NCBI GenBank assembly: GCA_037893225.1
Contig: JAZGUH010000709.1
Span: 310,001-374,000, forward strand
Reading direction: 5' to 3'
From: Hippasteria phrygiana
Lineage: Eukaryota; Echinodermata; Asteroidea; Valvatida; Goniasteridae
DNA: 64,000 nucleotides
The translations under genes were made by a program, and so were the position numbers. The number at the start of each line of letters is the position of its first letter. Within the stretch, counting starts at the first letter, position 1. Below the pieces are notes generated by a model. It saw only the letters and a list, made by a program, of their open reading frames with translations, did no database searches and was not told the origin of the DNA. Positions 1-11,310 of this stretch are shown here, one piece after another.

Positions 1-720
1 AACAGCAGGTCTACACTTATACCTTATGAAGCCTCTACTGTGAATTAACGTCATAAAGATTCTACAGATGTCGAAAATAAATTAAAGGTATATCATTGTT
101 CATACTTTTTGTGATTCGACATTATGCACGAAATAATTTGAGCTCAATCCGTTATCTAAGTCACGAGAAAAAAAGTTTTTAGAAATGTGCTTTTTATAAG
201 TATAGAGATTTTATGCACAATGTGCTGATGTTCATTGTTGAAATCGAAATTAAACCACAGCAATTTTTGACGTCTTCAGGTTCAATTGTCTCGAAGATGG
301 CAGCATTTCAGATAGAAATACTTCTAAGGGGGACTGGGTAGTGGTATAGTCTTTAAAAACAGTAAGCTTTCAGGTGAAACTAATAATAAAAAACACCATT
401 AGGCCTACCAAAGCCATAGCACACCTTTAAAGCACCTTGCGTCAGCATAGCAGAACACAAACGGGTCACTTTACACAAATGTTTTTTGTTCATTCCGTTT
501 CTATTCATCAATTTCAATAACGCCCTCATTCTTCATTCTTGTTTAAATTTTACTCCCTTAAAACACTTTATGACTCATCCTGTCTCTTAATCTGCTTGCT
601 GAAAACCCTGAAAAATAATTGCAAATGTGAAAAATATAAAGTAAGCTAAACTTAAAAGGTCCCCCAAATGGATTTTTCTTTATGACTTATAGTGTATTAT
701 TCAGCATCACTTATGCTACT
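1..720. other. non-coding stretch, no gene seen
   Basis: AT-rich DNA with stops in every frame and no recognisable domain, tRNA or repeat structure. Nothing further can be supported. Confidence 0.6.
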
Positions 721-722
721 TT

Positions 723-1187
723 CCCACCAACTGCGTTAGCTTGCGTTATCTTGCGAATTTGTGCGTCAAATGTTTCCGCCAAAATTTGCGATATATTTGG
801 CTATTTGCAAATTTTGCAATTTGTTGCGATTTGTTTGCGAAATGCTGTTGCCCACCGGCGCAACGAGCGCAAGAATTCGCCAAAAAGATTTTTCAGGTAT
901 ATCTCAATTCAATTCCGGACACAGAAGAGTCGAATTTTCCCAGAAACGCTTGTGCTGCCTTGCGCTGCATTGCGCTCGTTGCGCATGCTTGCGTTATGCC
1001 TGTACACTGCTTGCGATGCATTGCAATGCATTGCGAAAGACGTTTTCAGCTTCCGAAGCCATTTCGCAAGCTGAATTTGCGCAAGCTTTCGCAAGAACGC
1101 TTGCCCACATGTTGCGCTACTTGCGCTATTTTTGGCTTCGCAAGCTGGCGCAAGCAATTTCGCCAGCTCACGCAGTTGGTGATGGGC
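723..1187. repeat. GCAA-rich foldback (MITE-like) element
   Basis: The stretch is dominated by TTGCG in its left half and CGCAA in its right half, so the two halves are loosely self-complementary. Its ends are inverted: CCACCAACTGCG near 725 and CGCAGTTGGTG near 1171. This fits a non-autonomous foldback element of about 465 bp. The overlapping reading frames here all come from the biased composition and look non-coding. No clear target-site duplication was found. Confidence 0.5.
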
Positions 1188-1189
1188 AA

Positions 1190-2515
1190 TGTACATTAGA
1201 ACCATTCTTTCGCCATTTCGATGTGTCATAACCTTTAGCAATTTAGATTTTATGCCAGTGACAGTGCATTTCCATGTTACTGAACAAAGTAGTCATGTTA
1301 CAGACAAAAGCTCGCAAATGTTTATTTGCGTGTCATTTTTAAAGGTAGTGTACATGATTGGTAATTGCTGCAATTTTCAGAAGTATGCGGATTTGGGGGT
1401 TAGTATTTTATAGGAAATATCGTTTCACTGACCTGTTCAAAGTTTTGCGTTCTTGGATGGCGAAAAAAACGAGAGGAAAACGGAGTTCGTTTTCAACCGT
1501 CGGGTGGCAGATAACTGGATTTGTTATAGCGCCCTCTTGTAAAATAAGCCCAATTTTTGTAAACGGCATTATTTTAATGGTCACATAACTACGCGAGCCG
1601 ACTGGTTACAACCCGTCGCTTCGGTACACTACGCGACACACACTTGTACTATAATTGCAACTTTGCGCCCGTTTTCGGATTGTTAACCCATTTCAGACGC
1701 AACGCAGACTAACTACATTCGGTCAATAGAGGGCAGTTTTAAAGAAATCCGATATTTTTTCCTACAATTGTTACGCGGAACAATCGTTGGAAATCGATAT
1801 AAATTTCAACTTTTCTTGAAAACGACAGCACACCAGGTGATTTTCACAGGATGATTGAGATTGCTATTAACTTACAGTCTAGTAAGGTATTTCGTAACTA
1901 ATAATTTAGTAAAAACAAATGTGGATGATTACCAATCGTGTACACTACATCTAAGAACGTTTTTGTTTTTTCCTGAATAGGTGGATCTAATCTCTCAGTT
2001 GTTTGAAATACCGAATATGAAGGTTTTAAATAAGAAACAAAATTCATTATTTTTAATTTTAGTAAAGTGACAAAGATCGTTGTAATGCGTGTAGACTCCA
2101 GACGCGTGTTGGAAATATCTGATGGAAATATGTGTTCATGTGCTATTCACGCGAGTGTCCTCCAAGCCAGGTTTTACTTGTATTCGTCATAGAACCAAGG
2201 GGAGGTGAATTAGTCTCACCAACGATGAAAGTTACCCTACCTTGGTCTATAGGTCTGAATAATTGGGATAATTTCATTGTACATTGAAGATTTAACTTCT
2301 ATTTATAGATCTGGACTCAGGAAAACTGTAAGGGTGGTACGGTAGGGCTGGCAACCCAAAATGTGGCCAACCCCACCGGTCCCACCTCTGTTGTATAGCC
2401 CTTTACATACAGTTGCTTTTAGCATTGTATTGGGTGACTTCCATTAATGAATTATACACGTCTGTACGATTAGGAGGTATGGGTTAGTAGGAGATCGGGA
2501 ATGCTTGGGTATCTA
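1190..2515. other. non-coding stretch, no gene seen
   Basis: No open frame with a recognisable protein, no tRNA-like fold and no clear repeat. Sequence texture is ordinary AT-rich intergenic DNA. Confidence 0.5.
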
Positions 2516-2519
2516 ACCG

Positions 2520-2520
<1 letters not shown>

Positions 2521-2555
<35 letters not shown>

Positions 2556-2556
2556 C
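2521..2556 (+). repeat. (CAT)12 microsatellite
   Basis: Twelve uninterrupted trinucleotide units, directly abutting the hairpin element that follows. Confidence 0.95.
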
Positions 2557-2700
2557 GGCGATAACGAAAACGGTGAGAATAAACGCCATTTATTGGTGGA
2601 GTTGTCGCGCGTGTAACGCGCGCGTTCCATCCACCAATGGAGAACGTTTTTCGCAACGTTTACGTTTTCGTCATCGTTATCGTGGCCAGTGTGACTGGCC
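2557..2700. repeat. imperfect hairpin element beside the CAT repeat
   Basis: CGATAACG at 2559 pairs with CGTTATCG ending near 2682, and CCATTTATTGGTGGA-like sequence near 2590 faces CCACCAATGG near 2630, giving a long imperfect stem. A short palindrome GGCCAGTGTGACTGGCC closes it at 2684-2700. This is MITE-like, with no coding capacity. Confidence 0.5.
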
Positions 2701-2984
2701 CTTAATCGTGTATGATACAAGTTTCAGTTACCTTGGGTATTTCCGAGGATTGACATAATAATATTCGACCTTTGTTCCATAATTTCATTTTCAGAATGGC
2801 GAAGAGGCAAAAGCTGTTATTAAGAAGGAGAACCCATCACTGACGGCAAGTTTAATGAGAAGTGTCCTTGCGAGTCGTTTAGTTACAAATAGAGCGTGCA
2901 AGTTGACCTCACTCAGGAACCTACGAGTTTATTAATTTTTATAATTACAAAAACTGGAGGGCGCACGTGCTATCCCGTGCGCGC

Positions 2985-3405
2985 TATGCGACTGGATTCG
3001 CCCTATAATCATAGGTATGGCGTTTCTCAAAGCTGGCTTGGGCTTCGTCTCCAGCTATTCCCCAGCCCCACTGCCAATCTGAAGCCTTGAATACGTAAAT
3101 AAATAAATGAACAGACTCTGGGTCTAGATTAAAACATAAGACTTTGTTGTACATAAAGCAAAAACAGTGTCCAAGATCTTGCTGAATCTGGGGACATAAA
3201 ATTAGGCGAAGCCCAAGCCAGGGTTTGAGAAATGCCCATAATAGAGTGCATAGCATGTTCAATGTGGAAAACAGAGTGCAAAATACTATTATAATATTTA
3301 AAGTGAAAACCTGCCATCTCCGGAATACCGCACCGGCGCTCCACCAACTGAGCTGTCTTGCCCTATGTTGGCGGTCTCCCAAATTGTGCTAGTCAGATAG
3401 CTAGG
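2985..3405 (-). repeat. tRNA-derived SINE, minus strand
   Basis: Read on the minus strand, 3385-3310 begins GGGAGACCGCCAACAT and contains an A-box-like AGCTCAGTTGG, as in a tRNA gene, but its B box is degraded. A body of about 300 bp follows. It contains an inverted segment (GAAGCCCAAGCCAG near 3212 versus CTGGCTTGGGCTTC near 3034). The head is nearly the same as the plus-strand head at 3670, so two SINE heads face each other across the C run. Confidence 0.55.
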
Positions 3406-3613
3406 CAGATAACCAGTTTTCTTTGTTCACTTTGAAAAGTTTTTCAAGTTTACCTATAGTCGGTTTCCCTTGTGGTTTGTTGGACGAAATTATAAGTTAA
3501 AAAGTCGTACCCTCATTGAGTGATCCCCAAAATGTTGCTTTCCAGGTTGTATCGTAAAGGTGGGCGTGATCCCTGGCTATACGGCATTATGGGTTTATGA
3601 CTTTTGTCTAGTG

Positions 3614-3650
3614 CCCCCCCCCCCCCCCCCCCCCCCCCCCGAACAAAGAT
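3614..3650 (+). repeat. poly(C) run, 37 bases
   Basis: Thirty-seven consecutive C, the longest homopolymer in the window. It lies between the two opposed SINE heads. Confidence 0.95.
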
Positions 3651-3669
3651 ACTGACAATTTGGGAGACC

Positions 3670-3741
3670 GCCAACATAGCTCAGTTGGGGGATAACCGGT
3701 GCGGTATTCCGGAGGTCTGAGGTTCAAATCCCACTCCTGCC
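3670..3741 (+). repeat. tRNA-like SINE head, plus strand
   Basis: An A box (TAGCTCAGTTGG) and a good B box (GGTTCAAATCC) are spaced as in a tRNA gene. The 5' and 3' ends do not form an acceptor stem, so this is a tRNA-derived SINE promoter rather than a tRNA gene. It shares GGTGCGGTATTCCGGAG with the minus-strand head upstream. Confidence 0.6.
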
Positions 3742-3744
3742 AAT

Positions 3745-5660
3745 TTAATTCAAATTTACCTTTGCAACCAGGTTGAGGTCATTCCAGCTGACTGCATGGC
3801 GACAATGGATTTCAAAACGGACCGGGTTCGCATCTGGCTGGACGCAGACAACAATGTTGCCAAACCTCCCCGTATCGGATGAATTCTACGACCCGTCATC
3901 TCCGCAAAGTGATCAAGAAGGGATGGCGTTTAATGACGCAATGCAATCGTTTTACCTTTGAACAATCATAGTCGTGAAATTTAAAACATGTATTTGATTA
4001 CTATCAAAAATTTATATAATCGAAGCGAACCGATGATTGTATTTTCAATTACAGTGAAACCTTATGTAGGGGAATCAGTCATCTTTGGTCTCTCCTAAAC
4101 AAGACATTAGCCAACAGTTAAAAAAGGCACTAGTAGACTGACGCTGACAATTACTTGAATACATAATCAGTACTTCTAGATAGTCTTGTCTTCGAGTTCG
4201 AGATAGTCTTGGGGAACTAGACAGAGAGGCTGGATCACTAGCTGAATTGAGAATATTCAATAATTTCATACAAAATACCAATTTGATAACAATGTAATTA
4301 ACACGCCATTCACTTAATATACTTATTTAGATTGCGGTAGGAACCGATTAAGTTAATTCATTTTTTCCCAGTCAAGATTATTATTAATTATAACAGAATA
4401 GATCGAGATCATTTTTAGTAAGAGAACTGAAAATAAACAGACTTCAACTGTATTATCTTTTTTTCGCGAACAGTTTCCCCTGGACGCTCATGCTCAGTGG
4501 GATAAATGAAATCTCACCACAGGCACAGTCATCAGTTTAGGAAAACGCCAATTTTTGTCAAACCCATCCCGATTTCATTAAATGTTTTTGAAAATCATCT
4601 TTGCATCTTTGACTACTATTGCTTCAATAAACAACAAACAGATACTGGAAAACATTGAAGCTAACGACCAATCACGACGTCGACATTCTGTCCTTAGATA
4701 ATGAGTCTCGTGGCCTTGAAAGTGGACCTGCACATACCTATTATAAAAAGAGCAGGAGTTGCTGAAATCAGTCACTTTTCGGTGATTAAAATTCGAAGAG
4801 GAACGCGATCGCGAGGAACTTACACAGCGTCTACCCAGCACACATCTTAGTGCATAATGTGATACAATTATTAATAATTCAATTGAATTGAATTAATCTG
4901 AATCAGTGTGGCGATGTTACTGAGCATTTATTATAAAAGATGTTTGCAGTCCAGAAAGTTAAAATGTTGCCATTCGTCTCGAGATGTTTTATTATGTTAA
5001 GGTCAATGTTTAAAGTCCTGTATGGTGTTCTCTTTTCGAGACTGTATATTTGCCTCCCGCACGACATTCAACACAGTCTTAAGTTCACAGAAATTAGCTG
5101 TTCAGGCCAAGCCTGGATTTATATTTCACAATTTTTTGCTGTTTCGGAAACTTTTCCGAAACAGCCTTTGTTTTTTGTCTTTAAAATTATTCGAGTATTG
5201 CTTTCAGGTTTTGAGGAAGCTGTGGTGTCTGTAGCAATTTTAACATGATTAACAGAAGGAATATGCTTTACAGAATGGTTTTCTAAGACGACAGGAGTTT
5301 TATTTTGAATTATTTTACTGCTTAAGCTCAGTTTTAAGGTACACTTGTAAAACCTTAAACAATCAAGGAAAACCAAGTTCGAACTGGGACATAAACATCT
5401 ACTTTTTGTCTAATCAATGCTTTTTTGTCACCCTGCAATTGCAAGGAATAATTGTATAATTACTACCGTAACTTAAAAAAAGGCTTAATTTTGTTATCTA
5501 CACAGGAATCTCAAGGAATGTAGATACAGAAATTAATCCCTTTGTTAAATTTGATTATGCAGTGGCTTAATATGATTGGTTGCCAAGGTCACGTTCCGTC
5601 GCAAAAGTAACTAATTTTGTGTTTGGACGATGCTTCCAAACAAAAAATTAGTTATACTTT
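3745..5660. other. non-coding stretch, no gene seen
   Basis: Only short frames without recognisable motifs; no repeat boundaries could be drawn. Confidence 0.5.
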
Positions 5661-5662
5661 TC

Positions 5663-5733
5663 CGGATTTCTCAGCGCGGTGTTTAGATCACGTGCGATGC
5701 GCACGTGATCTAAACACCGCGCTGAGAAGTCCG
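5663..5733. repeat. 71-bp near-perfect palindrome
   Basis: Arms 5663-5696 and 5700-5733 (34 bp, one mismatch) surround a 3-base loop. The inner arms contain GATCACGTGCG. It sits 20 bp before the minisatellite and could extrude as a cruciform. Confidence 0.9.
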
Positions 5734-5753
5734 TGACCGGAGCACCGATGAGG

Positions 5754-6089
5754 GTGGTACGTACCAGATAGAAGTGGTACGTACCAGATAGAAGTGGTAC
5801 GTACCAGATAGAAGTGGTACGTACCAGATAGAAGTGGTACGTACCAGATAGAAGTGGTACGTATCAGATAGAAGTGATACGTATCAGATAGAAGTGGTAC
5901 GTCCGAGATAGAAGTGGTACGTCCGAGATAGAAGTGGTACGTCCGAGATAGAAGTGGTACGTCCGAGATAGAAGTGGTACGTCCGAGATAGAAGTGGTAC
6001 GTCCCAGATAGAAGTGGTACGTCCCAGATAGAAGTGGTACGTACCAGATAGAAGTGGTACGTACCAGATAGAAGTGGTACGTACCAGAT
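5754..6089 (+). repeat. 20-bp minisatellite, about 17 units
   Basis: The unit is GTACCAGATAGAAGTGGTAC. The junction TGGTAC/GTACCA is itself a 12-bp palindrome. Variants are in blocks: five GTACCAG units, two GTATCAG, five GTCCGAG, two GTCCCAG, then three GTACCAG. Because the unit is 20 bp, a minus-strand frame stays open as a 60-bp (20-residue) period. This is a by-product of the repeat, not a gene. Confidence 0.95.
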
Positions 6090-6495
6090 CAAATTCGTGC
6101 GATCGGGTTATCGGAACGGAATGAAGAATAATTTCTTTCTGTCACCATGTCCCTAATACAGCTTCGTACCTCCGCGATGCTAGCGGACCCTAGCAACGGT
6201 GCAACCTACGTACATGTACGTGCAAATCAACAACGTACTGTGTGAACAATGCATAGAAATGTCAGTGTGCGAGCCAAAACTCATCATGCACTTATCACAA
6301 AAAGCGAGCGAAATCTCTTGAAATAGAAGTGTCCAAACTCTCATACCTGCACTAACTTGCTCCTTAACCAAGCGCGGACAGATCACTTCACAAGAATGGT
6401 GACCCTGCAACGAAGAAACTCCTCAAAAGAAAACGCAAACTTTTATCTCAAGAAGTTGTCATCTTCTGTTCGGAAAAGCGTGGAGAGAGAGAGAG
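6090..6495. other. non-coding stretch between minisatellite and LINE tail
   Basis: No recognisable gene. It ends in a (GA)n microsatellite at about 6484-6498 that abuts the presumed 3' end of the LINE. Confidence 0.5.
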
Positions 6496-6498
6496 AGA

Positions 6499-7042
6499 CT
6501 TGACTTTTCAAAATTTAACTTTATTCCATATGAGAATTATGCAATATACAATATATATATATACATAGATATGTACAAAAAATACAAATAAACAGATAGT
6601 AAACATATTAAGGACTGTCTTTTTTATAAATGGCTCAGTCCGGGGAAGGGAGGGAGGGGGAGATTAGGACAGGAGAAAAAGAAAAAGGGATGGAGTGGGC
6701 CACTGGCATCTCTGGGTGTGGGCAAAAGTGCCCACTGCCAGCGGCCAATCTCCGGGGAGGGGGAAGGGGAGGAAAGGATGGACTAATTATGAATTATCAA
6801 AAAAACAAGTAGTAAACCAATGACAAGAATATAATATATACCGGTATGTATACATGTAGATGAAACAAGAGAGAATAAACAGTAAGATAATAATAACAAA
6901 TGTCTATAATAGGATCATGAATAAAAACTAATAAATTATGAAAAATACAGTAAATTAAGTCGGCATAAAAGAAAATAATATAATTATTTTCAAGTATAAT
7001 TTATGTACAATAATCGACATTAGAAGGCGGGCAGGGATGAGA
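6499..7042 (-). other. LINE 3' untranslated region
   Basis: Follows the ORF2 stop at 7043. It is AT-rich, with a TA run near 6550 and a G-rich plus-strand block near 6645-6780, and no open frame with family motifs. The exact 3' end is inferred. Confidence 0.55.
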
Positions 7043-10000
7043 TTAAAGCAACCATGTTATCTCCCCGTTAATGAGTGTGAAGAGAGCATTGTTAATAGAC
7101 CATTTTTTTTCAAAATTATTAATTTGATGCGTAAGTTTGTAACAGCTATAGTCGAGGATAATATGGGATTGTATACGTTTTTTCCAGATGGTGAAGGGGT
7201 CAATGAAATTACAGGTACGGTACAATAAGTAGAAGACATTTTTGCAGCTGACGATGAGGTAATTCGCCAGCCTGACCGCTTCCTTGCTGCGACGCTTGGC
7301 GTGCGGAATCAGAGACCAGTAGAGATCAAAGTTCGGAGAAAGGTCGGGGAGGAGACGAACGATGAGACAGTGAAGGAGGTTGAGAGTAGGTTGAACGGCC
7401 GGACAGAGGATGAAGAGGTGCCAGACCGTGCCCCTTTCTCCACACCATCCGCACGAAGGGGATATGTCCGGGTTGATGTGGTGAAGTACTGGTAGTGATG
7501 GTAGGCTGTTGTGGAGGAGCTTGTATTGAACGTCCCCCTCCTTCTTCGAGGAGGGGACCTCGTAGATGCTCCTCCACTGTATTTGATTGGCATTGTCCAG
7601 AACCCCTTCGCGCTGCCAGTATGTGATGACTTTGTCTGGAAGATGATTAATGGCGGTGTTGATGACGTTATAGATGGATTTGGATGGTGCGGAGATTCCG
7701 TTGTTGATGGAGAAGATCTTTATGTCCAGGGGCTGGTCTGGTGCAGAGGAAGAGCTTTGAAGACACGGAGACAGACGACGAAGACCTTGGCGAGAGAAGA
7801 TGGCGGAAAAGAGACGGGTGACGATACTGCGAAGACGAACGAGTTGAACATTGATGAGACGAAGTGACGGGGGGCGTGGTCCGCGGGGCTCAAGGTCTAA
7901 TTCATCGGCCGCGGATCAACGCCCAGTAGAAGAGTTGACGATGTGACGAATGTGAGTGATTCCGCACGCCAGGTGTCGAGCAGGAAACGGCGGAGAAGTG
8001 GGGCAAGAGGTGGACTCATCGTCAGCTGCAGGACTAAAAAGAGTACAGTTAACGGGGAGATTGAGAACATGGTTGACGCAGTCGTGCGTGATTTGTATGC
8101 GAGCTCCGGAGGCCGTCCAAGCACGCATGACGTCGGAGTAATATTGGGGGAGGGCTGCATAGAAGGCGGGGTCAGTATATATTTGAAAGAGTTCTATGTC
8201 AAAATTCAATCTTTGGTAGCGATGGAGAAAGTATTTGAAGAAAAAGAGAGATGGGTGGGGGAAATTTTTGACAAGATTTTGAATTTGTTTAAACCTGAAG
8301 GTGAGCATGAAGGTGAGACAGACTAGGCCTAATCCTCCACTGTCGGGTTTTACAAAGGTAGTTTGTTTGTTAATGTAGTGTCTCTTTGTGGGCCAGACGA
8401 AGTCGACGAGCATCGCCTGGAGTTCACTTGGGACGTCGGAGGGGGGCGAGATAGTAGCTATATAATGATAAGTTTGTGACGCGGCCAGCTGGTTCGCGAT
8501 TAGAATGCGTCCTTTGAAGGAAATGCGAGTCGCTAGGCCGCGCCACTTGGAAAGAGTATTATGTAATTTATTTTTGCATTTGGACCAATTAAGATTTTCG
8601 AATTTTTGTGTATTTCCTAAGTGAACTCCGAGGAAAACAAGCCCCTCGCTGTTCCACGAGAAACCGAGAGGCGTGTCGACTCGTCTGGCCCACGATCCGA
8701 CCCATAGACCTTGTGATTTTTGTTTGTTGAGACGTGCAGCAGAGGCGCGGGCAAAGAGGCCATAGGCCTCTTCGACCGCGCGGAAACCCGCATCGGAGGT
8801 GATAAATGCCGTGACGTCATCCGCGTATGCCGCGACAGCGACGCGCGTCTCCGCATCCGGAAGTAGGAGGCCATTGTCTCCAAGGCCTCTTCTTAAATTT
8901 ACAAGTAGGGGTTCGATTGCGATCGAGTACAGCAGTCCCGAGAGCGGGCACCCCTGACGTATGCCCTTCTCAAATGGGAAGGGCGCGGTCAGGGAGCCGC
9001 AAACTTTGACGAGGCTCTCGGAACTGCCGTACAAGAGTCCCAGATGTCGGAGAAACGCGTCCCCGAAGCCCATGGCCCTCATTGTTCGAAAGAGGTAGCC
9101 GTGATCAACGTTGTCGAATGCCTTTTTTTGATCTAGGTTGATCACGGCTAGCGGTAAGTTGTTACTATTTGAATAGTTTATTACGTCCCGGACGAGATTG
9201 GTGTTGTTATAGATTGACCGGTCCGGGACGCAGTAACTTTGGTCTAGATGCACGACGTCGCCGACGCACTGTGTCAACCTGCCGGCGAGCAACTTTGCAT
9301 AGATTTTGTAGTCCGAGTTGAGAAGGGAGACCGGGCGCCAATTTGCGATGTCGGCCAGGTCCCCCTTCTTCGGGATTAGGGTAATGACGGCCCTGGTGAA
9401 AGAACGAGGAAGAGAACCGGAAGCGTAGGAAGAATTAAGAACGGAAAGAAAATCATCTTTTAGAATGGGCCAAAAAGTTTGAAAGAATTCAGAAGTAAGA
9501 CCGTCAAGACCAGGAGTTTTGTTTTTGCTCAGCTGCCCGACGGCGAGGTTGAGTTCCTCGAGAGACAGAGGGGAATCTAGGTTCTCCGCATCTCGAGGAT
9601 TGAGACTATCGAGGTCCTCCGTGATTTCTGCGAAGGCGCCCTCGTCCGTTTCGACTCTAGAGTAGAGATTTTTATAGAATTCTCGAACGTGGGTTTTAAT
9701 TTCGGTGGGATTGTTCGAGATCGTATCAGAGGGGAGACGGATTTGAGATATGGTTTTAGAGAGTGGATGGGATTTTTCTAGATTGAAGAAGTAGGGTGAG
9801 GAAGTATCGGTTTCATTGATGTGTTGAAAGCGCGAACGGACGAGGGCGCCCTGCGCTTGGTTTAACAATAAGGAATTAAGGTTATTTCTTTGATCCCGGA
9901 GGACCTCTCTAGCCTGAGGCGAGAGATCTGGCGCGGACTGCAACCCGTCTATGGTATTATTTAATTCAGAAATAATCCCTCGCTTTTCCTGGGCGATCTT

Positions 10001-10954
10001 ACTGCCATACGACTGAGAAATTGTTTTAATGTGGGACTTGCCAAAGTCCCACCAGGAAGAGAGCGAAGGAAAATCGGATTTTTGTTTTTGCCAGTTTGTC
10101 CAGAGGAGGTTAATGATTTCTATATAATTAGGGTCGGCAAGGAGAGAATTATTAAAGTGCCAATATCCAGATCCCCTCTGTTCGGCAGAGGGAAGCTGGA
10201 TATTGAGGGAAAGAGAGGAATGATCGGAAAGGGAACACGGAGTAATTTTGCAGGAGGTGATAGAAGGAAGAAGTTCAGTATGGCAGTAAAAACGGTCGAG
10301 TCTGGCTTTGGAAAGACCAGACTCGGACGAGGGATTATTTCTGAGCCATGTGTAGTTTTGGTCGGACGGGTTGCGCACGCGCCAGACATCCCGCAGAGAC
10401 AGCGCGTCCGCAACGTCGGCGAGGGCCGCGGCAACTCCGGGTCTGTGTTCCGTCGGCATGCGCAGACGGTCGAGGGCGGGATTTAGGGTACAATTAAAAT
10501 CACCTCCGATGATGACGACACCGTCGCCACTGCGTTACACACAGTGCTCGCAAAGGGCATGAAAGGAGTCTATGGCTTTATCGTCATTTTGGGAAATATG
10601 GACATTATATAGGTGAAAGAAAGTATTACTGAAATTAATTTTAGTGTACAGAATGTGTCCGGGAAAAATGTTTTCAGAGTGAATAACGTCAATTTTTGTT
10701 TTATCAATTAGGGTGGTTATTCCCGACCCATGGGTGGGGCTTGGGGAGCAGATGGGGGTGTGTTGCCACAAATTCCAACAGAAGTCGGTCTCCGTTAGGC
10801 GGCACGACTCCTGAAGGAATATGATATCGGGGTTGTTGTGAATAGTTTGGATATATTTTTGGACGGATGCGTTTTTTAGAGCACCGGTGCAACCACCGGT
10901 GTTAAGAGTCAGCAGCGACAGTGTCATCACAAGGACAAAGGACATTCCAGCCAT
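7043..10954 (-). pseudogene. LINE ORF2 (endonuclease + reverse transcriptase), two internal stops
   Basis: One frame runs from 10954 to the stop at 7043, about 1300 codons, interrupted only by TAA at 10535-10537 and TGA at 7916-7918. The N-terminal part is an apurinic-type endonuclease: LTLNTGG, FLQES, GGDFNC just after the first stop, and SLSDHSSL near 10.22 kb. The central reverse transcriptase shows NWRPVSLLNSDYKI, GIRQGCPLSGLLYS and the catalytic YADD near 8.82 kb. After the second stop the frame continues to a C-terminal zinc-knuckle-like CGWCGERGTVWHLFILC near 7.45 kb. It would nick target DNA and prime cDNA synthesis. Two point mutations with no frameshift suggest a fairly young inactive copy. 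Confidence 0.9.
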
Positions 10955-11304
10955 GGATTTACAGAGGAGGAGGGGGTAATTATTTGTCCAATGTCCTTGC
11001 GAGTTTCTATATTCTCTGCTGCAAGCTGCGTTGGATGAGGGGATGGCTGCGCAGAAAGCTGCGCAACCAGCCCCGGGACGTCTGTAGTGAATTTACGGGC
11101 AATTTCGAGGGGTTTCTTTTTGGTTTTGACAGAGGACAGGAATTTGAGGAGCTCCTGGTAAGAGAGAGGGCCCCTCATAACAGAAAAACACTCAGGAACG
11201 AAGTCGTCGTCCTGAGTATCTTCCCATTGTTCATTGTCCGTGTCCGTTGTTGCGGGTTGGCTTGCGGATTGGAGGCGGGAGGGACTGGCTGGGACATCCT
11301 CCAT
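10927..11304 (-). CDS. LINE ORF1, C-terminal part
   Basis: 125 codons from an ATG at 11304, stopping inside the start of ORF2. The N-terminal half is acidic and Ser/Thr-rich; then MRGPLSYQELLKFLSSVKTK. I do not recognise an RNA-recognition or zinc-knuckle domain here, and these are probably in the missing 5' part. The role (nucleic-acid chaperone of the LINE RNP) is inferred only from position before ORF2. The ATG may be internal to a longer original ORF1. Confidence 0.55.
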   Translation of the reverse strand: MEDVPASPSRLQSASQPATTDTDNEQWEDTQDDDFVPECFSVMRGPLSYQELLKFLSSVKTKKKPLEIARKFTTDVPGLVAQLSAQPSPHPTQLAAENIETRKDIGQIITPSSSVNPWLECPLSL

Positions 11305-11310
11305 TCTGAA

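Larger units (their letters stand above)
6499..11310 (-). mobile_element. L1/Tx1-type non-LTR retrotransposon, 5'-truncated
   Basis: The minus-strand order is ORF1 fragment (11304-10927), ORF2 (10954-7043) and an AT-rich 3' untranslated region to about 6500. A possible polyadenylation signal (AATAAA, read as TTTATT on the plus strand near 6518) is followed by a CT microsatellite. ORF1 and ORF2 overlap by 28 bp. ORF2 has apurinic endonuclease plus reverse transcriptase, the layout of the L1/Tx1 group. Only part of ORF1 is present, so the copy is probably truncated near 11310. Group assignment is from motif character only. Confidence 0.85.

Noticed and set aside
682..1241. Four overlapping frames of 110-156 codons
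   Set aside because: All come from GCAA-biased foldback DNA; frames on both strands are equally open and show no domain.
2984..3382. 132-codon minus-strand frame
   Set aside because: Lies over the SINE body and tRNA-like head.
3670..3741. Functional tRNA gene
   Set aside because: Internal promoter boxes are good but the acceptor ends do not pair; the same applies to the heads at 17.5, 21.4 and 53.2 kb.
5754..6089. Possible CRISPR array
   Set aside because: Units are contiguous with no unique spacers, and the context is eukaryotic.
5688..6092. 134-codon minus-strand frame of repeated TYHFYL/TTSIW units
   Set aside because: It is the 20-bp minisatellite read as protein; openness follows from the repeat unit lacking stops, and there is no start context or flanking gene.
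7301..8326. Plus-strand frames of 60-130 codons over the LINE
   Set aside because: Shadows of ORF2 on the opposite strand.
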